Assembly: GCA_009841235.1 (NCBI GenBank)
Contig: VXMH01000090.1
Coordinates: 1-37,039, forward strand
Origin: Caldilineaceae bacterium SB0661_bin_32
Lineage (GTDB): Bacteria > Chloroflexota > Anaerolineae > Caldilineales > Caldilineaceae
Direction of reading: 5' to 3'
DNA length: 37,039 nucleotides
Below are positions 24,745-32,206 of the stretch, piece by piece. Made by a program: the position numbers and the translations under genes. Positions within the stretch are counted from its first letter, which is position 1. Each line of letters opens with the position of its first letter. The notes under the pieces are model-generated. The model was not told the DNA's origin, searched no databases, and worked only from the letters and a program-made list of their open reading frames with translations.

Positions 24745-24828
24745 TGATTTTGGCCCCTATCGAGTGGGAGGGATAGCAGACTAAGGGGAGGGTCGTGCAC
24801 CACCACACCAGCCACCCCTTCCTACATG

Positions 24829-24889
24829 TTGTCGCTAGGAAAGGAATCCAAATTGGCGACAAACCAAGCCTACCATAAGTGGTAGGCTT
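24829..24889. other. Two hairpins upstream of the DUF6338-type gene
   Basis: A perfect 10-bp stem with a 4-base loop (AAGCCTACCA 24866-24875, TAAG, TGGTAGGCTT 24880-24889) lies next to a 7-bp inverted pair (TTGTCGC 24829-24835, GCGACAA 24856-24862). They sit between the promoter side of the DUF6338-type gene and the IS3 end. They may be a terminator or leader structure, or a recombination-related end. Confidence 0.55.
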
Positions 24890-24990
24890 ACTCTAATCGG
24901 GGAGGATGATGCTTGTCGTGATTGTGATGACCTGCCCCCAAAAACTGGTCCAGGTAATATGTTAATATAGGGCCACAGAAAGGGGGAAAG

Positions 24991-25269
24991 ATGGCCAGGA
25001 AGAGACATGCGCCGGATCAAGTGATCAACAAGCGCAGAGAGGCTGAGGTGGCGGTAGCCGAAGGCAGCACAGTGGCTGAGGCTGCGCGCCGGATCGGCGT
25101 GACCGAGCAGACCTTCTACCGCTGGCGCAGCGAGTACGGGGGTCTCAGGCTCGACCAGGCCAGGCGCCTGAAGCGTCTGGAGTTGGAGAACAGCCGCCTG
25201 AAGAGAGCGGCGGCGGAGCTGACGCTGGACAACCAGATACTGCGGGAGGCGTCTGAGAGAAGCTTCTGA
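24991..25269 (+). CDS. IS3-family transposase OrfA (helix-turn-helix subunit)
   Basis: A 92-residue OrfA. Residues about 20-50 form a helix-turn-helix (EGSTVAEAARRIGVTEQTFY, then RWRSEYGGL), followed by a leucine-zipper-like helix (LKRLELENSRLKRAAAELTL). This is the standard layout for the DNA-binding part of IS3-group transposases. A G-rich ribosome binding site precedes the ATG. Without an intact OrfB it cannot transpose alone, although it could still bind inverted repeats or act with OrfB from another copy. Confidence 0.88.
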   Translation: MARKRHAPDQVINKRREAEVAVAEGSTVAEAARRIGVTEQTFYRWRSEYGGLRLDQARRLKRLELENSRLKRAAAELTLDNQILREASERSF

Positions 25270-25413
25270 GTCGTTCACGCCGTCGCCGGTGTGTCGAGCG
25301 CGTGAAGGCGCTCTTTGGGGTCTCGGAGCGATGCGCCTGCTGGGTGCTGGGTGTCAACCTCGCTCCACACAGCGATACGAGCCGGTCCCCGTGGAGGATG
25401 AGACGGCGCAGAG
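25270..25413 (+). pseudogene. IS3-family OrfB 5' fragment
   Basis: The sequence encodes SRRRRCVERVKALFGVSERC, then ACWVLG in one frame and QPRSTQRYEPVPVEDETA in the frame shifted by two bases (extra GT at 25353-25354). Together these are the start of an IS3 OrfB. The fragment stops at the junction with the duplicated CBS-gene segment, well before the DDE catalytic core, so it is non-functional. Confidence 0.78.
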
Positions 25414-25874
25414 CCGGCCTGTGATCGTGGTGCCTGAAACGCTCTCCTTGGACCAGATGCTCGGACGATTTCGCGCGGAGAAAGGCGCGCTGGCGGTTGT
25501 AATCGACGAGTTCGGCGGAACGGCCGGCATCGTTACCTTCGAGGACCTGATGGAGGAGGTCATCGGCGAAATCCAGGACGAATTTGACGCCGAGCGCGCG
25601 CCTTTTGAGATCGTGAGCGAGAGGCGCCTGCGGGTGGACGGCTCTCTGCTGCTGGACGAGCTGAACCAGCACTTTGACATCGATTACGACGAGGAAGAGG
25701 TCGATACTGTCGGCGGCCTGATCATGTCGCGCCTGGGGCGTATCCCCGCGGTAGGCGACGTCGTGGAGTTGAACGGCGTGCGCTACGTCGTCGAGCAGGT
25801 GGCCGGGCGTGCCGTGGATTCCGTACTGGTTGAACTGCCGGAAGCCGGCCCGGTTCCGGCTGATCCGGAGAATG
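25414..25874 (+). repeat. Right copy of 461-bp direct repeat
   Basis: This is the partner of 23142-23602, near-identical in the stretches I compared. Its left edge abuts IS3 OrfB sequence and its right edge diverges at 25875. See the left copy for the differences. Confidence 0.92.
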
Positions 25875-25885
25875 AAGACGTTTGA
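25414..25885 (+). pseudogene. 3' fragment of CNNM/CBS gene (duplicate)
   Basis: This segment repeats the last third of the gene at 22246-23619. It encodes RPVIVVPETLSLDQMLGRFR onward with the same protein sequence, then ends ENEDV and a TGA at 25883. It has no membrane domain and no start of its own. An open frame from 25289 joins it to out-of-frame IS3 OrfB sequence, so a chimeric CBS/CorC_HlyC polypeptide of up to 198 residues is possible. Its 3' end runs directly into the ileS leader, so this may be the original end of the ancestral gene, with the island inserted upstream. Confidence 0.85.
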
Positions 25886-25902
25886 TCGGCCACCCGCCCA
25901 AA

Positions 25903-25931
25903 TTGACAAACCGGTCTCGCGGCGTTACAAT
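25903..25931 (+). promoter_or_regulatory. Sigma-70-type promoter of the alaX-ileS operon
   Basis: TTGACA (25903-25908) and TACAAT (25926-25931) are separated by exactly 17 bp. This is a consensus -35 box and a -10 box one base from consensus. It lies just after the stop of the CBS fragment and just before the T-box leader, so transcription should begin near 25938. Confidence 0.85.
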
Positions 25932-25937
25932 TGCGGC

Positions 25938-26244
25938 GTTTTGTTCAACTGAGAACAGGAACGGCGTAGAAGGAGACGAGTAACTGTCGTCAAGTCACCA
26001 GCGAGTCCGGGCAGGTGGGAGCCGGGCCGGCTACTGCGACAGCGAATATCACTCCTGAGCCGCGGCCCGAAAAGGCGAAATTCGCCCAGTAGGCGTCGCC
26101 GGTCTCGTGAACCGTTACCCTCACGGCCAGACAGGATGCGGCAGCGCCTTCTGGCAAATGAGCGGCCCGGTCGCAGTTCCGGGAAGCGGGGTGGTACCGC
26201 GGACTATTCAGCCCGTCCCTGAGTTGGGACGGGCTTTTTGTTTT
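25938..26244 (+). promoter_or_regulatory. T-box riboswitch, isoleucine-specific
   Basis: A tRNA-sensing leader upstream of alaX-ileS. Stem I features include AGCGAG and GGTGGGAGCC-like elements. The specifier loop contains GAATATCACTCC with ATC (26048-26050) as the specifier codon, matching isoleucine. The antiterminator bulge is the T-box sequence GGGGTGGTACCGCG (26188-26201), whose TGGT pairs with the tRNA acceptor end, followed by an intrinsic terminator. Uncharged tRNA-Ile should stabilise the antiterminator and switch on expression when isoleucine charging is low. Confidence 0.95.
26211..26244 (+). terminator. Regulated intrinsic terminator of the T-box
   Basis: A perfect 9-bp stem, GCCCGTCCC (26211-26219) and GGGACGGGC (26226-26234), has a 6-base loop and is followed by TTTTTGTTTT. 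It is the terminator alternative to the T-box antiterminator. Confidence 0.95.
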
Positions 26245-26290
26245 GCAGCAGAGGGCCTTTCGACTGCGGGAGAAGACGAGCGAGGAACGT

Positions 26291-27025
26291 ATGACTACCG
26301 AACTTTTCTATGATGATGCCTATCTTCAGGAATTTGACGCCGCGATCACGGCTGTCGACAAGAAGGATGGCCGGCCGCGTGTCGCGCTGAATCGCACCGC
26401 CTTTTACCCGGGCGGCGGCGGTCAACCCAACGATACCGGCTGGCTGACAATCGATCACCGCAGGCTGGCGGTCAGCAAAGTCGGACGCGACGGGGGCCGG
26501 ATATGGCATACGCTTGAAGGAAAAAAGGGCGAGTCGGTACCGATTACGCCGGGAAGACAGGTGCAGGGCCTGTTGGACTGGGAGCGGCGCTACCTGCTCA
26601 TGCGGACGCACACCGCCATGCACATTCTGTGCGGCGTCGTCTGGCGGGACTACGGCGCCTCCGTGACCGGCGGCGACATGAAGCCGGGGAGCGGAAGGAT
26701 GGACTTCGAATTCGAGGCCATGAGCGCTGACTTGGTCGCGGCCATTGAGAAAAAGTGCAACGCAGAGATCGAGGCCGCCCGCCCTGTTACCGCGAAGACG
26801 CTGCCCCGCGAGGAGGCCTTCCTGATTCCCGACCTCATTCGCACCAGGATCAATCTGTTGCCCAAGCAGATAAAAAAGGTGCGGACTGTAGAGCTGAAAG
26901 GCCTGGACCTCCAGGCCGACGGCGGGACCCATGCCGCGAACACCAGCGAAGTCGGCGCCATGCGCGTAGTTGACTACCGCAGCAAGGGCGCGATCAACAA
27001 GCGAATCTATGTGGAGATCGGGTAG
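26291..27025 (+). CDS. alaX: Alanyl-tRNA editing protein AlaX
   Basis: A 244-residue free-standing editing domain related to the C-terminal part of alanyl-tRNA synthetase; it removes serine or glycine wrongly attached to tRNA-Ala. It has the substrate segment FYPGGGGQPNDTG (residues 38-50), the zinc motif His107-x3-His111 (RTHTAMHILCG) and the second zinc segment DGGTHAANTSEVG (210-222). Here Asp210 stands in the position often held by Cys, and His214 is kept. The ATG at 26291 has AGGA five bases upstream and is preferred over an upstream in-frame start inside the terminator. It is the first gene after an isoleucine T-box and precedes ileS by 49 bp. Confidence 0.9.
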   Translation: MTTELFYDDAYLQEFDAAITAVDKKDGRPRVALNRTAFYPGGGGQPNDTGWLTIDHRRLAVSKVGRDGGRIWHTLEGKKGESVPITPGRQVQGLLDWERRYLLMRTHTAMHILCGVVWRDYGASVTGGDMKPGSGRMDFEFEAMSADLVAAIEKKCNAEIEAARPVTAKTLPREEAFLIPDLIRTRINLLPKQIKKVRTVELKGLDLQADGGTHAANTSEVGAMRVVDYRSKGAINKRIYVEIG

Positions 27026-27074
27026 GTCCAGGGTTGGATCGACCTGTTCTCCATGATCGACAGGAGGTAGCGAA

Positions 27075-30000
27075 ATGACAAAGACAACGGCGCGTACAGC
27101 CGCTTCGACCAACGGGAGGACGCGGCAGGGCAGCTTCAAGGAAGTGCCTGCCAGCGTCTCCTTTCCCGATATGGAGGAGGAGATTCTGCAGCTCTGGAAG
27201 AAAAAGGATGTCTTCCAGCGTTCCATGAAGGAGCGGGAAGGCGGCCCGGAATACGTCTTCTTCGAGGGGCCTCCAACCGCAAACGGCCGGCCGGGCATCC
27301 ATCATGTCCTGGCGCGGGCGTTCAAAGACATGTTTCCCCGCTACAAAACAATGCAGGGCTATCACGTGTTGCGAAAGGGCGGATGGGACACGCACGGCCT
27401 TCCGGTCGAGCTCGAAGTCGAAAAGCAGCTCGGCCTCACCGGCAAAGAGCAGATCGAAGAGTACGGCGTCGCCAAATTCAATCAGATGTGCAGGGAATCG
27501 GTCTGGGAATACCTCAGCGATTGGGAGGCCCTGACCGAGAGAATGGCCTTCTGGGTAAGCCTTGAGGACGCCTATGTGACCATGAAAAACGAGTACGTTC
27601 AGTCACTCTGGTGGATACTCAAGCAGCTCTGGGACAAGGGTCTCCTGTATGAAGGTTACAAGGTCGTTCCATACTGCCCCCGCTGCGGCACACCCCTCAG
27701 CAGCCATGAGCTCTCCCTGGGCTATCAGGAGGGCACCGTCGACCCCAGCGTTTTCGTCAAATTCGCGGTCAAGGGCGAGGATAACGCCTATCTGCTGGCC
27801 TGGACCACCACGCCCTGGACGCTTCCCGGCAATGCGGCTCTGGCCGTCGGCGAGAAGATCGACTACCTGAAAGTAAAGGACAGTTCCGGCGCGCATCTCT
27901 ATGTGGCGAAGGAGCGGGCAGAGGCGGTTCTCGATCCAGGCTTTGAGCTCCTGTCCGAAATGAAGGGCGCTGCGCTTGTGGGCATGGAGTATGAGCCGCT
28001 CTTCCGCTTCGGGCCTCCGGTTGAGGAGCGGTTTGCCTACGTCATCGCCGCCGATTTTGTCAGCACCGCCGACGGCACCGGCATCGTCCACGTTGCGCCG
28101 GCGTTTGGCGCAGACGATCTCGCCGTCGGGCAGAAACACAAACTGCCGGTCTTCCACACCGTTGACGCCTCCGGCAGGTTCAAGCAGGAGGTCACACCCT
28201 GGGTAGGTCTCTTTGTCAAAGATGCGGATCCCCGCATTACCTCGGATCTCGAGGCGCGGGGGCTGCTCTACAAGGCAGGGACCTATGAACACACGTACCC
28301 CTTCTGCTGGCGCTGCGAGACGCCCTTGATCTACTGGGCCAAAGAGACCTGGTACCTGCGCACCAGCGAATTCAAAGACCGGCTGGTGGCCCTGAACGAC
28401 ACGATCAACTGGGTGCCCGACCACATCCGCAGCGGGCGGTTCGGCCGCTGGCTGGAGAACAACGTGGACTGGGCGCTGGGCCGGGACCGCTATTGGGCTA
28501 CGCCGATTCCGATCTGGAAGAGCGACGCGCCCGGCAGCGGCTATATGGAGTGCATCGGCAGCGTCGCCGAACTCGCCGAGAAGAGCGGCCGCGACCTGGA
28601 CGACCTGGACCTGCACCGCCCCCACGTGGACGGCATCACCTGGCCCGCCCCCGACGGCGGCACCATGCGCCGCGTCAGCGAACTTTGCGACGTCTGGTTC
28701 GACAGCGGGTCGATGCCGGTTGCCCAGTGGCACTACCCGTTCTCAAACCGGGAAGCGTGGGAGACCTACAAGCAGGCCGACTATATCTGCGAGGCGATCG
28801 ATCAGACGAGAGGCTGGTTCTACACGCTGCACGCGGTCAGCACGCTGCTCTTTGACCGCCCGGCCTTCAAGAACGTTATCTGCCTGGGGCACATTCTGGC
28901 CGAAGACGGCTCGAAGATGAGCAAGTCCAGGGGGAACGTCGTCAACCCGTGGCAGGTCTTCGCCGAACACGGCGCCGACGCAACCCGCTGGTACATGTAT
29001 ACGGCAGGACCGCCCGGGAACGCGCGCCGCTTCAGCGGCAACCTGGTGGCGGAAGTAAAGCGCCGTTTTCTGAATACGTTGTGGAATACCTACAGCTTCT
29101 TCGTGGTTTATGCCAATCTGCAGGATGTCAACGGCGGCAACGATGGGAAGGTAAACGGATCGACTGCCTCCGCAGAGGCGGCGCTCCAGGATCGATGGCT
29201 TCTTTCCGAGCTGAACCGGCTCGTCCGCGATGTGACCGCCGCCTACGAAGCCTACGACGTCACCGCGGCCACGCGCCCCATCGCCGACTTCGTCGACGAA
29301 CTCAGCAACTGGTATGTGCGTCTCAATCGCAGGCGCTTCTGGGACGGCGACGCAGATGCCCTGTCGACGCTCCGCCACACACTCGTTACGGTGTCGAAGC
29401 TGCTGGCTCCGGCGATCCCTTTCATTTCGGAGGAGATCTACCAGAATCTGGTCGCCGGCGTTGAGCCTGGCGCGCCGGACTCGGTGCACCTGGCGGCATG
29501 GCCGCGTGTTGACGACTCCGCCATTGACGACCAGCTTCATGCCGACATGGCGCTTGCTCAGAAAGTGACGACGCTGGGGCGGGCTGCAAGAGAGTCCGCG
29601 GCGCTCAAAGTTCGGCAGCCGTTGCAACGGGTTGTGGTTCGCGCCCGTTCGGAAGAGGAGAACGCCGGACTGGAAAGGGTGAAGGATCTGCTCCTCTCCG
29701 AACTGAATGTCAAGGCGTTGGCGTTCGCAGGCGAAGCGGACGAACTCGTCGAAGTGACGGTCTTTCCGCTTCCCAGGCAGCTTGGCCAAAAGTATGGTCG
29801 CGGCTATCCGGTTATCAGGAGCAGGTTCGCGGAGATGGACCAGCGAAACCTGGCCGCCCAACTTGAATCCGGTCACACCGTGACCGTGGAGGACGGGGGC
29901 CGGGAGTACGTCGTTGAACCGGAGGACGTAGAGGTTCGCAGGACGCCAGGCGCCGGCCTGGCCGTCGCCGAGGACGGCGGCTATCTGGTGGCCGTCACCA

Positions 30001-30290
30001 CGACCCTGACGCCCGAGCTGGAGCTGGAGGGCCGCGCCCGCGAGCTTGTGCGCCGCATTCAGCAGCTCAGAAAGGATTCCGAGCTCGACATCAGTGACCG
30101 CATCGCGCTGACGCTGTCCGAGTCACCGCTCGTCGGCAAGCTCCTGTCGGTTCACAAGAGCTACATTGTAGAGGAAACTCTGACCGCGGCGCTTGAGCTG
30201 ACGACCGGCTCAGGGGAGCTTCCCGGCGGCGCAGCCGTCACCTTTCCTCTGGGAGACGAGGAAGTGACGGTAGGTTTGAAAAAACTGTAA
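27075..30290 (+). CDS. ileS: Isoleucyl-tRNA synthetase
   Basis: A 1071-residue class I synthetase that charges tRNA-Ile. The HIGH-like motif is GRPGIHHVLAR (71-81), and GGWDTHGLPVELEVEK follows. The CP1 editing domain that removes mis-attached valine includes WTTTPWTLPGN from about residue 243. Cys201/Cys204 (YCPRCG) and Cys411/Cys414 (FCWRCE) are possible zinc sites. GRDRYWATPIPIW precedes KMSKS at 614-618. The long C-terminal region without the classical zinc finger fits the bacterial type II (eukaryote-like) form, often linked to mupirocin resistance. GGAGG lies upstream of the ATG. Expression is controlled by the upstream T-box. Confidence 0.97.
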   Translation: MTKTTARTAASTNGRTRQGSFKEVPASVSFPDMEEEILQLWKKKDVFQRSMKEREGGPEYVFFEGPPTANGRPGIHHVLARAFKDMFPRYKTMQGYHVLRKGGWDTHGLPVELEVEKQLGLTGKEQIEEYGVAKFNQMCRESVWEYLSDWEALTERMAFWVSLEDAYVTMKNEYVQSLWWILKQLWDKGLLYEGYKVVPYCPRCGTPLSSHELSLGYQEGTVDPSVFVKFAVKGEDNAYLLAWTTTPWTLPGNAALAVGEKIDYLKVKDSSGAHLYVAKERAEAVLDPGFELLSEMKGAALVGMEYEPLFRFGPPVEERFAYVIAADFVSTADGTGIVHVAPAFGADDLAVGQKHKLPVFHTVDASGRFKQEVTPWVGLFVKDADPRITSDLEARGLLYKAGTYEHTYPFCWRCETPLIYWAKETWYLRTSEFKDRLVALNDTINWVPDHIRSGRFGRWLENNVDWALGRDRYWATPIPIWKSDAPGSGYMECIGSVAELAEKSGRDLDDLDLHRPHVDGITWPAPDGGTMRRVSELCDVWFDSGSMPVAQWHYPFSNREAWETYKQADYICEAIDQTRGWFYTLHAVSTLLFDRPAFKNVICLGHILAEDGSKMSKSRGNVVNPWQVFAEHGADATRWYMYTAGPPGNARRFSGNLVAEVKRRFLNTLWNTYSFFVVYANLQDVNGGNDGKVNGSTASAEAALQDRWLLSELNRLVRDVTAAYEAYDVTAATRPIADFVDELSNWYVRLNRRRFWDGDADALSTLRHTLVTVSKLLAPAIPFISEEIYQNLVAGVEPGAPDSVHLAAWPRVDDSAIDDQLHADMALAQKVTTLGRAARESAALKVRQPLQRVVVRARSEEENAGLERVKDLLLSELNVKALAFAGEADELVEVTVFPLPRQLGQKYGRGYPVIRSRFAEMDQRNLAAQLESGHTVTVEDGGREYVVEPEDVEVRRTPGAGLAVAEDGGYLVAVTTTLTPELELEGRARELVRRIQQLRKDSELDISDRIALTLSESPLVGKLLSVHKSYIVEETLTAALELTTGSGELPGGAAVTFPLGDEEVTVGLKKL

Positions 30291-30296
30291 ATGACA

Positions 30297-30330
30297 GGCT
30301 TGTGTGCCGGCGCTCTCGCAGACACAAGCC
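30297..30330 (+). terminator. Possible terminator after ileS
   Basis: A perfect 9-bp inverted repeat, GGCTTGTGT (30297-30305) and ACACAAGCC (30322-30330), encloses a 16-base loop a few bases after the ileS stop. It is followed by only a weak T-rich stretch, so termination may be partial. Confidence 0.5.
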
Positions 30331-30423
30331 ATTGTTCCGTTCAAGCGAAATTCGGAATGCTGACCGGCCTCAGCAGTCGAACATAACGACACCGGTGCCA
30401 AACTGTATGAAGGGAAGAACGCG

Positions 30424-30816
30424 ATGACATCCTACCACTACGAACCGAATCTCAAATATGCCGACACCCACGAATGGGCCAGGCGGGAAGACACACAGGT
30501 AGTTGTCGGAATCAGTGACGCCGCCCAGGACATGATGAGCGACATCGTGTTCGTCGAACTGCCCGAAATTGGGACCGCAGTCGCGGCGGGCGAAGCAGTC
30601 GCCGTCGTCGAATCAGTCAAGGCGGCGGAGGACATTATCGCCCCGGTATCCGGTTCCGTCTCGGCCGTCAATGAAGAGTTGAACGACACGCCCGAGCTGG
30701 TGAACAGCGATCCGTACGGGGCCTGGTTCCTCAAGATCGAATTCGAAGACGGGACCGAGCTTGACAAACTGATGGACGCAGATGCCTATTCAGCGTTCGT
30801 TGAGAGCCAGCAGTGA
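30424..30816 (+). CDS. gcvH: Glycine cleavage system H protein
   Basis: A 130-residue lipoyl carrier of the glycine cleavage complex, close to the usual length. It shows KYADTHEWAR (11-20), VGISDAAQDMMSDIVFVELP (28-47) and the lipoylation motif ESVKAAEDI with Lys66. NDTPELVNSDPYGAWFLKI is the conserved C-terminal part. The lipoyl arm carries the aminomethyl group between the P, T and L proteins. None of those genes is in the window, so gcvH is separate from the rest of its system here. GGGAAGA lies before the ATG. The 3' end overlaps the next gene by 35 bp. Confidence 0.96.
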   Translation: MTSYHYEPNLKYADTHEWARREDTQVVVGISDAAQDMMSDIVFVELPEIGTAVAAGEAVAVVESVKAAEDIIAPVSGSVSAVNEELNDTPELVNSDPYGAWFLKIEFEDGTELDKLMDADAYSAFVESQQ

Positions 30817-32191
30817 GGTTAAGCCGGGCGGGAGCATTCTCCGTAGATGCGCTGCGAACCGCTGCGCCGCGCCTCGGCGCCTGCCGTTCCGGCTCTGGCT
30901 CCTGATGGTGGCGCTGCTGTTGAACGGTTGTGACGCGTTGCCGTCCCGGCCTCGCCTGCCTGAACTGCCGTTCCTTCAGCTGCGCGGTGAGTCCGATGCT
31001 GCGGCGCCTCCCCTGCACGTCTTCCTCCCCGAGGAGGGCGATGTGACAGAGGCCCTGCGCAGCCGCGTCGTCGCTTGGGCCGCCGCCAGTGAGCTCCAGG
31101 TCAATCTGACCGCGTCCGACCAATACGACCAGGAGCTTGTCAGCCGCCTGGCCGGAGAAGATCCACCGGATATGGTCCTGGTGACAGCGTTTCTTTTCCC
31201 CGAGCTGGCCGCCGGCGGTCTGCTGGCTCCGGCAGAAGAAGGTTTCCTCGAGCCGGCTGATCTGCCGCCCCGACTCGCCGCAGCCTTCACTTGGCCCCGC
31301 GAAGAGGCCGCCGCAAAACGCTACTGCCTGCCGCGGGAAGTGCGTACGCTGGCGCTGGTCTACGACGGCGAAGGACTGGCTGCGGCCGGCCACCCGCCCC
31401 CTGCCAGTTGGGACTCGCTGAGAGCGGTCGCAGTCGGGCAAACGGACGTTGACCGGAACCGCTTCGGATTTATCGAGGCGCCCGATCTCTCGCGCTGGCT
31501 TCCCTTCCTGTACGGGGCCGGTGGTACAATCATCGAGGGGAGCGGCGGCATGGCCCTGGAATCCCCGGCTGCCGAAGCGGCGATGGACTGGTACATCCAG
31601 ATATTTCGCGACAACTTCGCCGGTCACGCCGGTGAGTCGAACAACGAGTGGGCCGGAGAAGTACTGGGAAAGGGCAAGGGCGGACTGACGGTTGAGGGGA
31701 ACTGGATCGCTCCATACTTTGAAGCCGAGTTCCCGGATTTCCGGTATGGCGTAGCGCCGCTGCCTTCTGGTCCGGCGGGGTTGAACAGTTCGGTGGCGTT
31801 TACCAGCTGCTATGCCGTTTCCTCGAAGTCGGGGCGAAAGCAGAATGCCTTTGCGCTGGCCGCCTTTCTGAGCGGCCCTGATGTGGTCGGCTCGCTGCCG
31901 AACGACGGCGGCTGGATGCCTGCCCTGAACGGGTTGAGAGAGGAATGGAAGAGGACCTTTCCCCGTCTCGCACCCTTTGCCGACGCTGTACCCACTGCCG
32001 CGGTCTGGCAGCTGCCGCCCGGTTTCGACACCTTTTTGCACAGTTTCAATCGGGGGATGGTCCAGCTGTTCGCTGCAAATGTGGAGGCCGCCGACTTTTT
32101 TGCCGAACTCCAGGAGTTGGGCGAAACTCTACTGGAGACGGCTGGTGAGCCGCAACCTGCGCCAGCCGCAACGCAGGATTCCAGCCCCTGA
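30782..32191 (+). CDS. ABC transporter substrate-binding lipoprotein, sugar (family 1) type
   Basis: A 469-residue extracytoplasmic binding protein. A long basic n-region leads to the hydrophobic LWLLMVALLLNGC, a lipobox with Cys50. The mature part has the fold pattern of extracellular solute-binding family 1 proteins: SASELQ-type N-lobe strands, PPASWDSLRAVA, GKGKGGLTVEGNW near residue 300, and FALAAFLSGPDVVGSLPNDG. It would capture a sugar or oligosaccharide, but no permease or ATPase gene is adjacent. The start overlaps gcvH by 35 bp; no better start exists downstream because the next ATG is too close to the lipobox. Confidence 0.82.
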   Translation: MPIQRSLRASSEVKPGGSILRRCAANRCAAPRRLPFRLWLLMVALLLNGCDALPSRPRLPELPFLQLRGESDAAAPPLHVFLPEEGDVTEALRSRVVAWAAASELQVNLTASDQYDQELVSRLAGEDPPDMVLVTAFLFPELAAGGLLAPAEEGFLEPADLPPRLAAAFTWPREEAAAKRYCLPREVRTLALVYDGEGLAAAGHPPPASWDSLRAVAVGQTDVDRNRFGFIEAPDLSRWLPFLYGAGGTIIEGSGGMALESPAAEAAMDWYIQIFRDNFAGHAGESNNEWAGEVLGKGKGGLTVEGNWIAPYFEAEFPDFRYGVAPLPSGPAGLNSSVAFTSCYAVSSKSGRKQNAFALAAFLSGPDVVGSLPNDGGWMPALNGLREEWKRTFPRLAPFADAVPTAAVWQLPPGFDTFLHSFNRGMVQLFAANVEAADFFAELQELGETLLETAGEPQPAPAATQDSSP

Positions 32192-32206
32192 CTGCGAGCG
32201 ATCGAG

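Larger units (their letters stand above)
24928..25413 (+). mobile_element. Truncated IS3-family element
   Basis: The left end begins TGACCTGCCCCCAAAAACTG at 24928, a typical IS3-group terminal inverted repeat. An intact orfA (24991-25269) and about 145 bp of orfB follow. The element is then cut off at about 25413, where the duplicated CBS-gene fragment begins. The rest of orfB and the right inverted repeat are missing. Confidence 0.8.

Noticed and set aside
23603..25413. Possibility that the island is an integron or integrase-driven element
   Set aside because: No integrase or recombinase gene, no tRNA target and no short att-like core; the bracketing repeat is 461 bp of coding sequence.
25145..25909. 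254-codon minus-strand frame over the CBS fragment and IS3 end
   Set aside because: Most of it repeats the antisense of the CBS gene, seen identically at 23014-23400, and no independent protein features appear.
27603..28733. 376-codon open frame antisense to ileS
   Set aside because: It is the shadow of a conserved synthetase with no recognisable domain of its own.
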